From NCBI RefSeq assembly GCF_025655475.1, contig NZ_JAHTIK010000001.1, positions 424,796 through 488,795 of the forward strand: a stretch of DNA of 64,000 nt, written 5' to 3'. A model generated the notes under the pieces. That model was not told where the DNA came from. It did no database searches and saw only the letters and a program-made list of their open reading frames with translations. Position numbers and translations under genes: made by a program. This document shows, piece after piece, positions 16,611 through 24,764 of this stretch (within the stretch, counting starts at the first letter, position 1; each line of letters begins with the position of its first letter). The DNA comes from Kitasatospora sp. DSM 101779. GTDB lineage: Bacteria; Actinomycetota; Actinomycetes; Streptomycetales; Streptomycetaceae.

Positions 16611-18011
16611 ATGACCGAGACCGTCCCCGTTGCGGTCGCCCCCGTCCGGACGGCCGTCCGGACGACCGTCCCCCTGCTCGTCCTGGTGGAGTTCGCCAGC
16701 GGCGTCCTGCAGGGCGGCTTCCCGATCCTGCTGCCGCGTCTCGGCGAGCAGCTGCGCCTCGACACCGGAGACCTGAGCCTCGCCCTCGGCGTGGAGTTCC
16801 TGGTGTCCGGCGTCGCGGTGCCGCTCACCTCGCGGCTGGGCGACTTGCACGGCCACCGGCTGCTGCTGCGCGCCACCGTCCTGCTGACCCTGCTCGGCGC
16901 GGTGTGCACGGCGCTCGCCCCGGATCTGCCGCTGCTGCTGCTCGGCCGCGCCCTGTCGGGGTTCCTGGCCTGCTGGCTGCCGCTGGAGTTCGCGATCCTG
17001 CGCGACGGTCTCGGCGAGGAGCGCGGCGGCCCGGCGGTCGGCCCGCTGGTCGGTTCGCTGACCGTCGGCTCGACCCTCGGCGCGCTCGCGGTCGGCGGGC
17101 TCGGCGCGAGCGACGGCGCCACCCGTCCGCTGCTGTGGGCCCTGGCGGTGCTGCCGCTGCTGGTCCTGCCGGTGGTGTGGTGGCTCGTCCCGGACTCGCG
17201 GACCCGGGCGCACGGGCGGATCGACTGGCCCGGTGCGGCGCTGCTGTCGCTCGGCCTCACCCTGCTGCTGGCCGGTCTCGGCGTGAGTGCCGTGCTGCCG
17301 GGGGCGGCGACCGGGCTGCTGCTGGTCCTCGGCCCGGTGCTGCTGGTCCTGTTCGTCCGCCACGAACTGCGCACCGACCGGCCGATGGTGGACGTGCGGC
17401 TGCTGTCCCGGCGGGCGACCGCACCGGTCTTCGCGCTCAGCTTCCTGCTCGGCTGCGCCCTGTACGGCGCGCAGGGCCCCACCCTGGCGTTCGAGGCGGC
17501 GGACCCGTCGGACACGGGGTACGGCCTCGGCGCGGTGCCGCTGCAGCTCGGTCTGCTGTACCTCCCGCAGACCGTGGCCGCGATGGCCGGCGCCGTCGCC
17601 GCGGACCGACTGGCCCGCCGTCACGGGGCGGCGGGCGTCCTCGCGGTCGGCTTCGGGCTGTGCGCCGCCGGCTATGCGGCGATCGCGATCGGGCACCACG
17701 CGTTCTGGCAGTTCGCCGTCCCGGGCGCGGTCTGCGGTTTCGGTGCCGGGCTGGGCCTGAGCCTGCTGCCGGGTCTGCTGATGCGGCGCCTCCCCCGTGA
17801 TCAGACGGGGATCGGCACCGGTGTCTACAACACCCTCAAGTCGCTGGCGGGCGCCGCCGCGGGTGCGGGGGCGGCGGCCGTGCTGGACCACCTGCTGCTG
17901 CGGCCGGCCGTCCCGCAGGAGGGGGCCTACACCGCGATCTGGACGGCCTGTGCGCTGGCCTGCGCGCTCGGTACCCCGATCGCCTTGGCGCTGCGTGCTC
18001 GGGTTCGGTAG
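16611..18011 (+). CDS. MFS transporter, DHA2-like exporter
   Basis: 466 aa with about fourteen hydrophobic segments. GDLHGHRLLLRATVLLTLLGAVCTALA is the motif A region after helix 2, and the helix 5 motif C is replaced by a Gly-rich VGSLTVGSTLGALAVGGLGA. ATG 16611 is preferred over GTG a few codons upstream. Probable drug or metabolite exporter driven by the proton gradient. Divergent from the double-Lrp regulator. Confidence 0.87.
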   Translation: MTETVPVAVAPVRTAVRTTVPLLVLVEFASGVLQGGFPILLPRLGEQLRLDTGDLSLALGVEFLVSGVAVPLTSRLGDLHGHRLLLRATVLLTLLGAVCTALAPDLPLLLLGRALSGFLACWLPLEFAILRDGLGEERGGPAVGPLVGSLTVGSTLGALAVGGLGASDGATRPLLWALAVLPLLVLPVVWWLVPDSRTRAHGRIDWPGAALLSLGLTLLLAGLGVSAVLPGAATGLLLVLGPVLLVLFVRHELRTDRPMVDVRLLSRRATAPVFALSFLLGCALYGAQGPTLAFEAADPSDTGYGLGAVPLQLGLLYLPQTVAAMAGAVAADRLARRHGAAGVLAVGFGLCAAGYAAIAIGHHAFWQFAVPGAVCGFGAGLGLSLLPGLLMRRLPRDQTGIGTGVYNTLKSLAGAAAGAGAAAVLDHLLLRPAVPQEGAYTAIWTACALACALGTPIALALRARVR

Positions 18012-18103
18012 CGGTCCGCGCGGCGCGCCCGGTCGGCGGCTGTCGGCCGGGCCCGCCGGTGTCGGCCGCCGTCCGCCGGGCAGCCGCGGCCCCTGTCGGA
18101 CGG

Positions 18104-18619
18104 TCAGGCCCGGCGGCAGTACCGGCGGACCAGCTCCCCGTGGTCGGGGAAGCGGCGCAGCAGGTCCTCGACCCGGCCGAGCGTCATGTCGGCGTAGTCG
18201 AAGCCCGGCACCACCGCCTCGCTGATCAGCCCGTGGTCGCCGGCCGCGAGGTGGGAGGCCTTCCAGACGCCGCCCGGGACGGCGAGCGCGAGGAGGTGGC
18301 CACGGCCCGGGTCCTGGCCGAGGACGGCGCTCTCGTACCGACCGTCGGGGTGGAGCAGGTGGTAGGTGATCGGGTCGCCGTGGTGGTGGAAGTGCAGGAT
18401 GTCGGACCGGTTGAGGTGCCAGTGCCCGATCGGCGACCAGTGCGTCAGCAGGTAGTGGATGGCGGTCACGGCGAACCGCTCGCCGGCCGGGGTCGCCACC
18501 ATGGGCCGGTGGTCGGCCTGGTAGGTGCGACGGAAGTAGCCGCCCTCCACGTGCGGTTCCAGGGCCAGCGAGTCGATCCACTGCTGCGCCGTCGGCATGG
18601 CGTCCCCTTGCTTCGGCAT
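18104..18619 (-). CDS. Cupin (DUF985) family protein
   Basis: 171 aa. Pattern of DUF985 cupins: WIDSLALEPHVEGGYFRRTY, AIHYLLTHWSPIGHWHLNRSDILHFHHHGDPI with His-rich metal-binding strands, and VPGGVWKASHL...VVPGFDYADMTL. The enzymatic role is not established; related proteins act on nucleotide sugars. ATG 18619 and ATG 18598 both have ribosome sites (GGAGAGGGA and AAGGGGA); the shorter form matches the family better. Confidence 0.85.
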   Translation of the reverse strand: MPKQGDAMPTAQQWIDSLALEPHVEGGYFRRTYQADHRPMVATPAGERFAVTAIHYLLTHWSPIGHWHLNRSDILHFHHHGDPITYHLLHPDGRYESAVLGQDPGRGHLLALAVPGGVWKASHLAAGDHGLISEAVVPGFDYADMTLGRVEDLLRRFPDHGELVRRYCRRA

Positions 18620-18654
18620 GGTGTCCCTCTCCGTCGGACGGGTCCGTGGCCGGG

Positions 18655-18975
18655 CTACGCCTCGGGCACCTCGACGATGACCAGTGTGCCGTGGCTGCCG
18701 GGGCGGACGGCGTGCCGCGCGCCGGCGGGCAGCCAGGCCAGGCCGCCCGGGCCGACGGTGGTCTCGGCGCCGTCCACGACGAGTTCGAGTCGACCGTCGA
18801 GGACCAGCAGGGCTTCGGCGGTGGGGTGGTGCTCGGTGTCGAGCGGCCGCCCGTCCATGCGGAGGACCTTCACGGCGGCGCCGCCCACGTGCCCGAGCAG
18901 GTGGGAGCTCCAGGCGGCGGGCAGCGCGGCGGCGGCCGCGGCCAGGTCGACGGGGACCGGGGTGACGGGGGTCAT
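18655..18975 (-). CDS. Cupin-domain protein
   Basis: 106 aa from ATG 18975 behind GAGGAGG. Single cupin barrel: LDTEHHPTAEALLVLDGRLELVVDG (motif 1) and VGPGGLAWLPAGARHAVRPGSHGTLVIVEV (motif 2), with His residues for metal. It lies 36 bases before the DUF985 cupin on the same strand, so the two likely form an operon. Confidence 0.85.
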   Translation of the reverse strand: MTPVTPVPVDLAAAAAALPAAWSSHLLGHVGGAAVKVLRMDGRPLDTEHHPTAEALLVLDGRLELVVDGAETTVGPGGLAWLPAGARHAVRPGSHGTLVIVEVPEA

Positions 18976-19151
18976 GGCAGGCCTCCTCGGCGGCACGCCC
19001 GGTGCGGGGCGTCCGGTGCGGGATCGGGGATGCCTGGAACCTATCCGGCCCGCGGGGGCGGTTGGTCGACCGTTCGGTAAAGCTTCGCGGGCCGGTCGGC
19101 TCTGCGCCCGCCCGGGCGGGACGTGCTGAGCACCCGTCGGCGCACAGGGCG

Positions 19152-19913
19152 TCAGTCCGCCACGGCGCCGCAGGTGATGTTCACCGAGGCCGCGGTGATG
19201 CTCGCGGCCCGGTCCGAGGCGAGGAAGGCGGCGACCCGGCCGACGTCCGTCAGGCTCGCGGCGCGGCCGAGCATGGTCTTGCCGACGATCATGTCGGTGA
19301 TGGCGTCGCGGGCCGGGTCCGAGGCCGGGACGGTCTCGGGGATGCCACCGGTGTGCAGGGTCACCACGCGGATGCCGTGCGGGCCGAGTTCGGCGGCGAG
19401 CTGTCGGCGCAGGGTGCCGGTCGCCTCCAGGGCCACCTGGAAGCCGCCGACGAAGTAGTCGCGGATCGGGTTCCGGCCGCCGTCGCCGCCGAAGTTGAGG
19501 ATCACGCCGGAGCCCTGCGGAACCATGTGCCGGGCGGCGGCCCGCGCGGTGAGGAACATCGACCGGACGGCGTTCACCACCGGCCGCTCGAAGTCCTCCA
19601 GCGCCATCCCGGCCAGCGGGGTGCCGTGCACGTCACCGTACGAGATCAGGTCGAAGGAGATGTCGATCCCGCCGAAGCGCTCCGCGACCGCGTCGGCGTG
19701 CCGGTCGACGGCGTCCTCGTCGAGCGCGTCCACCACCGCCGTCTCGGCCTCGCCGCCCGCCGCGCGGATCTCCTCGGCGACCCGGTCCAGGCTCGCCCGT
19801 GTGCGGCCGGCCAGGTGCACACGGGCGCCCTCCTCGGCGAACGCCCGCGCCACGGCGCTGCCGATCGCACCGCCGCCGCCGTAGATCACGGCGTTCCTGT
19901 TCTCCAGCAGCAC
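19152..19913 (-). CDS. Short-chain dehydrogenase/reductase (SDR)
   Basis: About 253 aa from GTG 19913, preceded by AGGAGGA. The Rossmann cofactor loop is NAVIYGGGGAIGSAVARAFAEEGARVHLAGRT. The usual catalytic Tyr-x-x-x-Lys is not apparent: the aligned region reads DYFVGGFQVALEATG. That makes it a divergent SDR similar to enoyl-reductase-like members (Gly-rich GGGGAIG, C-terminal DVGRVAAFLASDRAASITAASVNITCG). Substrate unknown; activity could differ from classical SDRs. Confidence 0.82.
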   Translation of the reverse strand: MLLENRNAVIYGGGGAIGSAVARAFAEEGARVHLAGRTRASLDRVAEEIRAAGGEAETAVVDALDEDAVDRHADAVAERFGGIDISFDLISYGDVHGTPLAGMALEDFERPVVNAVRSMFLTARAAARHMVPQGSGVILNFGGDGGRNPIRDYFVGGFQVALEATGTLRRQLAAELGPHGIRVVTLHTGGIPETVPASDPARDAITDMIVGKTMLGRAASLTDVGRVAAFLASDRAASITAASVNITCGAVAD

Positions 19914-20021
19914 CCGTGTCCTCCTCCTGGCCGGTCCCTTCCAGGGAACCGGCCGGGCTGCGGCCCGGCCGGCATCCCGGCCGGCGCGTCCGGGTGAAGC
20001 CACGACGCCCCGCTCGCGACT

Positions 20022-20051
20022 GCTAGCCATCGATACCGGGTGCTAGCTACC
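20022..20051 (+). promoter_or_regulatory. Repeated GCTAGC operator before the toxin-antitoxin pair
   Basis: TGCTAGCCA and TGCTAGCTA occur 20 bases apart as direct repeats, each with a GCTAGC palindrome, directly before the antitoxin start. This suits autorepression by a ribbon-helix-helix antitoxin. Confidence 0.5.
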
Positions 20052-20333
20052 ATGTCGGGCATGGCGAAGCAGACCAACATCAGGCTGGACGACCAGATCC
20101 GCGCGGCGGCGGAGGAGCGGGCCAAGCGGCGCGGGCTGAGCCTGCAGGGCTACGTCGCCGACCTGATCGAGCAGGACGTCAACGAGTCCCGGGCGGCCTT
20201 CCTGGCCGGGGCGCAGGCGTTCCTCGCCGCGTACGCCGACGCCTTCGAGGAGGAGTTCGGCGAGGACCGCTACCCCGGTGAGCCCGGCCGGGCCGCGCGC
20301 GGCCCGCACGAGGTGCCGGGGTACGCCGCGTGA
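20052..20333 (+). CDS. Ribbon-helix-helix-type antitoxin
   Basis: 93 aa from ATG 20052 (MSGMAKQTNIRL); ATG 20061 is possible and would suit a near-leaderless transcript. The N-terminal TNIRLDDQIRAAAEERAKRRGLSLQGYVADLIEQDV is an Arc/MetJ-type ribbon-helix-helix DNA-binding fold. The C-terminal acidic helix (AYADAFEEEFGEDRYPGE) probably binds and neutralises the partner. It overlaps the next start by GTGA, the coupled order antitoxin-toxin, and likely represses its own promoter through the GCTAGC repeats. Confidence 0.82.
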   Translation: MSGMAKQTNIRLDDQIRAAAEERAKRRGLSLQGYVADLIEQDVNESRAAFLAGAQAFLAAYADAFEEEFGEDRYPGEPGRAARGPHEVPGYAA

Positions 20334-20695
20334 ACCTCAGGGTCGACCTCGCCTGGATCCTGGCCCTGGCGCAGGAGATCCCCGGCGACCCGCAGGTCGT
20401 GGACTACGGCGTGCCGATCGCCGCGGAGGCCCGGCATCGCGCCGAGGTCCTCGCCCACGAGGTCTACCCGGAGCCGCACCACAAGGCGGCCGCGCTGCTG
20501 TGCGAACTCGCACGCAATCCCTGCCTGGAGGTGCGCAACCTGCTGTACGCGGCCACCGTCACCGCGGCCTACCTGTCCGCGTGCCACCTGCCGGTGAAGC
20601 CCGGGCTCGACACCGTGCTGCCGCTGGCCCGGGAGGCCCGTGAGGGGCTGCCGGTCCGCGAGGTCGCCGCACGGCTCAGGACCTGGACCGCCTGA
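20330..20695 (+). CDS. Fic/Doc-like toxin with degenerate active site
   Basis: 121 aa from GTG 20330, translationally coupled to the antitoxin. The organisation (VDLAWILALAQEIPGDPQVVDYGVPIAAEARHRAEV, then an all-helical core HHKAAALLCELARNPCLEVRNLLYAATVTAAYL) is that of the Streptomyces 'toxin Doc' family. The Fic catalytic motif HxFx(D/E)GNxR is not conserved: only HHKAAAL and N-P..EVRN remain. It may therefore not transfer phosphate or AMP in the classical way. Hairpin 20711-20743 follows. Confidence 0.7.
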   Translation: MNLRVDLAWILALAQEIPGDPQVVDYGVPIAAEARHRAEVLAHEVYPEPHHKAAALLCELARNPCLEVRNLLYAATVTAAYLSACHLPVKPGLDTVLPLAREAREGLPVREVAARLRTWTA

Positions 20696-20710
20696 CGTCC
20701 GGCACGCGCC

Positions 20711-20743
20711 GCCCGCCGGCCCGGGAGATCCCGTCCGGCGGGC
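20711..20743. terminator. Terminator after the toxin-antitoxin pair
   Basis: GCCCGCCGG (20711-20719) pairs perfectly with 20735-20743; shared with the convergent SRPBCC gene. Confidence 0.65.
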
Positions 20744-20761
20744 GCGTCGACGCGGCACGGA

Positions 20762-21202
20762 TCAGTGCCAGTTGCTGATCCGGACGTCGCGCGGGGCCGG
20801 GTCGCCCTCGCCGGTCTCCAGCACCTTCTTGAGGCTCATCAGGAAGGTCGCCCACTTGGTGCTGCAGTGGTACATGAACTCGACCGGCTCCCGCCAGCCC
20901 TGGTGCCGGAACAGGACGACGGTGAAGTCGCCCTCCTGCTCGAGTTCGAAGCGGACCTGCGTGCCGATCCACTCCTCGGGGCCGTCGACGACCTCCCAGA
21001 CCACCCGCTCGGCGGGCTTCGCCTCCAGGACCTTCATGTCGAATCCGCCGGGCAGGAAGCGGAACCGGATCACTCCGCCGACCTCGCTGTCGCCGGCGGT
21101 GTCCTCCGTCCACCAGCTCGCCAGCCCGTCGATCGTGGTGAGGGCCGTGTAGACGGCGTCGGGGGACGACGTGACGCCGATCCTGTGCAGGATGTCGGGC
21201 AT
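20762..21202 (-). CDS. SRPBCC/AHSA1-like protein
   Basis: 146 aa. ILHRIGVTSSPDAVYTALTTIDGLASWWTEDT, GVIRFRFLPGGFDMKVLE and VVWEVVDGPEEWIGTQVRFELEQEGDFTVVLFRHQGW follow the AHSA1/START-like hydrophobic pocket fold. Such proteins bind small hydrophobic ligands. Last gene of the SRPBCC-ArsR-SRPBCC operon. Confidence 0.87.
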   Translation of the reverse strand: MPDILHRIGVTSSPDAVYTALTTIDGLASWWTEDTAGDSEVGGVIRFRFLPGGFDMKVLEAKPAERVVWEVVDGPEEWIGTQVRFELEQEGDFTVVLFRHQGWREPVEFMYHCSTKWATFLMSLKKVLETGEGDPAPRDVRISNWH

Positions 21203-21292
21203 GTCGACACCTCTCTTCGGTGCGGGCGCCCGGTGTCCGGGCGCGATCGGTCTGCGCCGCCGCGGTCGGGCAGCGCCTCTCGGGCGAGCGGG

Positions 21293-21631
21293 TCAGCCCT
21301 CCTGGCTGCGGTGGATGGCTTCGGCGATCCGCTTGATCCGGTTGAGCCGGGCGTCCCAGGCGGCCCCGACCGAGGACAGCTGGGCGACCGCGCGGGCGAG
21401 TTGGGCCTCGTCCACCTCGTAGCGGCGCTCCCGCCCGGACGGGGTGGCGTGGACCAGGCCGACCCGGTCGAGCACGCCGAGGTGCTTGGCGACGGCCTGC
21501 CGGGTGACGGGCAGCCGACCACTCAGCGTGGTCGCCGTGCCACCGCCCTCGGTGAGCAGCAGGTCGAGCATGCGCCGGCGTATCGGGTCGCCGACCGCCG
21601 ACCAGAGCTCGTCGTCGATGACGGCGCTCAT
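21293..21631 (-). CDS. ArsR-family (non-metal) HTH regulator
   Basis: 112 aa. Winged helix: DDELWSAVGDPIRRRMLDLLLTEGGGTATTLSGRLPVTRQAVAKHLGVLDRVGLVHATPSGRERRYEV. No cysteine or histidine metal site, so it belongs to the ArsR group that pairs with SRPBCC proteins. The ATG overlaps the stop of the upstream SRPBCC gene by ATGA. It probably binds the two GCAACC-N3-GGTTGC palindromes before the operon. Confidence 0.9.
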   Translation of the reverse strand: MSAVIDDELWSAVGDPIRRRMLDLLLTEGGGTATTLSGRLPVTRQAVAKHLGVLDRVGLVHATPSGRERRYEVDEAQLARAVAQLSSVGAAWDARLNRIKRIAEAIHRSQEG

Positions 21632-22095
21632 GGCGTGGACACCAGCCGGTCGAGGTAGCCGACCAGACGCGGCAGGAAGTAGGTCCAGCCGTTGTCGTGG
21701 TCGCGGTAGGCCTCCTCCAGCACGGCCGCCTCCCAGCCCCTCTCCCGAAAGCCCGTCTCGCTGAAGCGCAGCAGCGTACCCGCGCCGGAGGGCACCAGGT
21801 CGAAGGTGACCAGCAGGGAGTTGCCGGGCGCGGCGGCCTCCGGACCGTCGTACACCCACCGGAAGGAGAACCGCCGGGGCGGGTCGGCCTCCACCACGGT
21901 GATCGGCTCGACCTTGGCGTCCGGCGCGGAGCTGTCGCCGAAGGTGATGACGCCGGTCCCGCCGGGCACCGGCTTCAGCTCGGCCTCGTCCGGCCACCAC
22001 TCCCGCAGGTGTTCGGGGGTGCTGATGACCTCGTAGACCACCTCGGGCGGGGCATCGACCCGGATCTCCCGCTCGATGCTGCCGTACTCCTCCAT
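21628..22095 (-). CDS. SRPBCC/AHSA1-like protein
   Basis: 155 aa. SIEREIRVDAPPEVVYEVISTPEHLREWWPDEAEL, FGDSSAPDAKVEPITVVEADPPRRFSFRW and TLLRFSETGFRERGWEAAVLEEAYRDHDNGW match SRPBCC proteins encoded beside ArsR regulators. First gene of its operon, coupled by a 4-base overlap to the regulator. Confidence 0.9.
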   Translation of the reverse strand: MEEYGSIEREIRVDAPPEVVYEVISTPEHLREWWPDEAELKPVPGGTGVITFGDSSAPDAKVEPITVVEADPPRRFSFRWVYDGPEAAAPGNSLLVTFDLVPSGAGTLLRFSETGFRERGWEAAVLEEAYRDHDNGWTYFLPRLVGYLDRLVSTP

Positions 22096-22114
22096 GCCGC
22101 CGCTCCATCCATTC

Positions 22115-22129
22115 GCAACCTTTGGTTGC
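22115..22129. promoter_or_regulatory. 15-bp palindromic operator, copy 1
   Basis: GCAACCTTTGGTTGC, perfect 6-bp arms, 20 bases before the SRPBCC start codon. Same arms as copy 2, centres 45 bp apart. Confidence 0.7.
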
Positions 22130-22159
22130 AGATAACCCTACGACGCCCCCGACCGATAC

Positions 22160-22174
22160 GCAACCATTGGTTGC
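22160..22174. promoter_or_regulatory. 15-bp palindromic operator, copy 2
   Basis: GCAACCATTGGTTGC, identical arms to copy 1. The pair would let two ArsR dimers bind across the operon promoter. Confidence 0.7.
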
Positions 22175-22248
22175 TCAATTGGGATGACCGGGGTCGCGGG
22201 CGGCAGCGGCCGGACCCCGGGCGACGGCCGCCGGGCGGTGGCCGGACC

Positions 22249-22725
22249 TCAGGCGGTGGCCTTGCCGGCCGCGACCAGGGCGGTGAGGGCGGTCCGCTGG
22301 ACGTACGCCAGCAGGCCGACGGTGATCGCCGCCATCACCAGGGCCATCAGGACGTGGCCGAGTGCGGAGGTCAGGGCGAGGCCGACGGCGCCGAGCAGGA
22401 CGTGCATGCCGATCCGCAGGCCCACCAGGGCGAAGGCCACCTTGCGGGTGCCCTTGCCGCGCCACAGCAGCTTGGCCAGCTTCAGCCGCCTGCGCAGCAG
22501 GGTGAGCGAGACGGTGATGTTGACCACCGCGAGGACGACCAGGGCGGGCCAGACGGACGGGAAGGCCTTCAGCAGATCGAAGGCGCCGGCGAGGACGCCC
22601 TCGAAGCCGAAGAACCAGGCCGGCAGCCGCATCTCGCCGACCGTGGGCACGACCTCGGCGACAGCGACCTCCTCCGGGCCGCTCGTGAGTTCGGGTGCGG
22701 CCGTGTCGGCGCCGGTGCTCTGCAT
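22249..22725 (-). CDS. Hypothetical membrane protein
   Basis: 158 aa from ATG 22725, preceded by GGGGGA. A 45-residue acidic N-terminus is followed by hydrophobic segments near residues 55-80 and 95-150 with a basic loop between them (LLRRRLKLAKLLWRGKGTRK). No catalytic motif or family recognised. Confidence 0.7.
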   Translation of the reverse strand: MQSTGADTAAPELTSGPEEVAVAEVVPTVGEMRLPAWFFGFEGVLAGAFDLLKAFPSVWPALVVLAVVNITVSLTLLRRRLKLAKLLWRGKGTRKVAFALVGLRIGMHVLLGAVGLALTSALGHVLMALVMAAITVGLLAYVQRTALTALVAAGKATA

Positions 22726-23016
22726 GAAGTCCCCCGTGGTGTCGTCCCGTCGGGACGCGCTCGCCCCGGTGATGATCACCAGTCTCGCAGGGCGGCCCGG
22801 TCGCGGGTAGCGACGGTGTGTCAGCAAAGGGACATGACGGATGTCATGGGCGCCCGCACGGCCACGCCGGCCCGGCGCGGGCGCTTCGCCGAACCGCGGG
22901 TCGCGGCCCGGGAGACCGGCGCGACCACCCGCCCCGGACGCGCGGCAGGTGCGCCGCGGGTCCGAGCACAGCATCCCGGACCTGCCCCGCACCTGCCGCC
23001 GTGAACGGACGGCCGG

Positions 23017-24444
23017 TCAGCTGCCGACGGACTCCCGCCGGGGCACGGAGGCGGCGACCGGCGCCGCGGCCGGGGCGCTGCGGCGGGTCGGCACGGCCAG
23101 TGCCGCGAGCGCGGCCGCCAGGCAGAACACCGACAGCAGGGTGAACCCGTGCGTGTAGCCGGCCTCGTAGGGGCGGCCACCGGGCTGCAGGTGGCCGGTG
23201 ACCAGACCCGTCATCAGGGCCGCGCCCATCGAGCCGCCGATGGTCCGGATGTTGGCGTTCATGCCGGTCGCCGCGCCGGTCTGCGCGGGCGGCACGCTCT
23301 GGACGACCAGATTGCTCATCGAGGCGAAGGCCAGGCCGATGCCGAGCCCGAACACGCCCGCCGCGAGAGCGACGTCCGAGGGCGCGTGGTGCCGGGCGGC
23401 GAGCAGCGCGCAGGCGGCGGCGCCGAGCAGGGCCCCGGTGACGAGCTGCGCCTTGGCCGGGAAGCGTCCGGCCAACCGGCCGCTGAGGAGGCCGGAGACG
23501 AACATCGCGACCAGCATCGGCAGCATCAGCAGCCCGGCGCCGGTGACGCTGGAGCCGAAGCCGTAGCCGGCCGAGGCGGGGGTCTGGACGAAGCCGGGGA
23601 GGAAAGCCCAGACGGCGTACATGCCGCCGCCGAAGAGCAGTGCCGCGGTGTTGGTGGTCCAGACGGCCGGCAGGCGCATCACGCGCATGTCGATCAGCGG
23701 GTTCCGGGAACGGGTCTCGCCGACGATCCAGAGCGCGAAGAGGACGGCGGCGGCGGCGAGCAGGCCGATCACCGGGGTGGAGCCCCAGCCCCACTTCGCC
23801 GCCTGGCTGACGGGCAGCAGCAGGGCCACCAGCCAGCCGGAGAGCAGCACGGAGGACAGCCAGTTGACGCTGCCTTCGGTGCGGTGCGGCGACTCGGGGA
23901 CGTAGCGGTGGGCGAGCAGGGCGGTGGCGGCGACGACGATGACGGGGAACCAGAACAGCCAGCGGTAGTCCAGCGCACCGACGATCGGGCCGGCCAGGAC
24001 CATGCCGAGGCCGCTGCCGACGGCGATCACTGCGGACAGGTTGCTGATGCCGGCGGGCACCCGGCCCGCGGGGAACTCGTCGCGGATGATGCCGAAGGAC
24101 AGCGGGAAGAGCGCACCGGCGATGCCCTGCAGGACACGGGCGACGATCAGCACGGTGATGTTCGGGGCGAGGGCGGCGACCAGGCAGCCGACCAGCAGGG
24201 CGACGAGCGCGGCCACCAGGGTGCGCTTCTTGCCGACCAGGTCGCCGACCCGGCCGAGGATCGGCGTGAAGACGGAGGCGGAGAGCAGGTAGGCGGTCAT
24301 CACCCAGGTGACCGTGGACTGCGAGGTGTGCATCTCGGCCTGGACGATCGGCAGCGCGGGCGTGATCAGCGACTGGAGCAGCGCGAACACGCCGGCACCG
24401 GTGGCGAGGACGCCGAAGGTGAGGCGATGGGACTGGCGGTTCAT
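23017..24444 (-). CDS. DHA2-family (EmrB/QacA) multidrug MFS exporter
   Basis: 475 aa from ATG 24444 behind GAGAAGG. Fourteen membrane segments; motif A is GRVGDLVGKKRTLVAALVALL and motif C-like GSGLGMVLAGPIVGALDYRWLFWF, with the WRWxF-like DYRWLFWF typical of 14-TMS drug antiporters. Divergent from a TetR gene, with two palindromes overlapping its promoter, so drug-induced release of TetR is the expected control. Confidence 0.9.
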   Translation of the reverse strand: MNRQSHRLTFGVLATGAGVFALLQSLITPALPIVQAEMHTSQSTVTWVMTAYLLSASVFTPILGRVGDLVGKKRTLVAALVALLVGCLVAALAPNITVLIVARVLQGIAGALFPLSFGIIRDEFPAGRVPAGISNLSAVIAVGSGLGMVLAGPIVGALDYRWLFWFPVIVVAATALLAHRYVPESPHRTEGSVNWLSSVLLSGWLVALLLPVSQAAKWGWGSTPVIGLLAAAAVLFALWIVGETRSRNPLIDMRVMRLPAVWTTNTAALLFGGGMYAVWAFLPGFVQTPASAGYGFGSSVTGAGLLMLPMLVAMFVSGLLSGRLAGRFPAKAQLVTGALLGAAACALLAARHHAPSDVALAAGVFGLGIGLAFASMSNLVVQSVPPAQTGAATGMNANIRTIGGSMGAALMTGLVTGHLQPGGRPYEAGYTHGFTLLSVFCLAAALAALAVPTRRSAPAAAPVAASVPRRESVGS

Positions 24445-24698
24445 CGAACCTTCTCGGGACTCGGGGACTCGGAAGTCGTGGCACGGGACCGACGGGGAGG
24501 CGCCGGCGGGTACGGACGTGCGGAGTACGCGGCGTGAGGGCAGCAGGGCACCCGGCCGCTCGGGCCGTTCCGACACGGGACGGCGCTCGGGAGCGGGCAG
24601 GACCGGGACTGGTCACCCGGCGGGTGACCGGCAGGGCACGGGACGGAGGACGGCCGGCCGTTACGGCAGGCCGAAGCGGAGGCCCCGGTGCTAAAGTC

Positions 24699-24710
24699 GA
24701 GGCATGCCTC
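24699..24710. promoter_or_regulatory. TetR operator, perfect palindrome
   Basis: GAGGCATGCCTC lies just downstream of the MFS -10 element. A second, imperfect palindrome GGAGGTGCCCCTCCG occupies 24720-24734, between that promoter's -35 and -10. Together they would let the adjacent TetR block RNA polymerase. Confidence 0.65.
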
Positions 24711-24711
24711 C

Positions 24712-24740
24712 ACATTAGCGGAGGTGCCCCTCCGGTTCAA
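24712..24740 (-). promoter_or_regulatory. Promoter of the DHA2 exporter
   Basis: On the minus strand, TTGAAC (24740-24735), a 17-base spacer and TAATGT (24717-24712). This is the clearest sigma-70-type promoter in the window. Confidence 0.7.
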
Positions 24741-24764
24741 TCCCGGCGTCGAAACGAGGTCACC

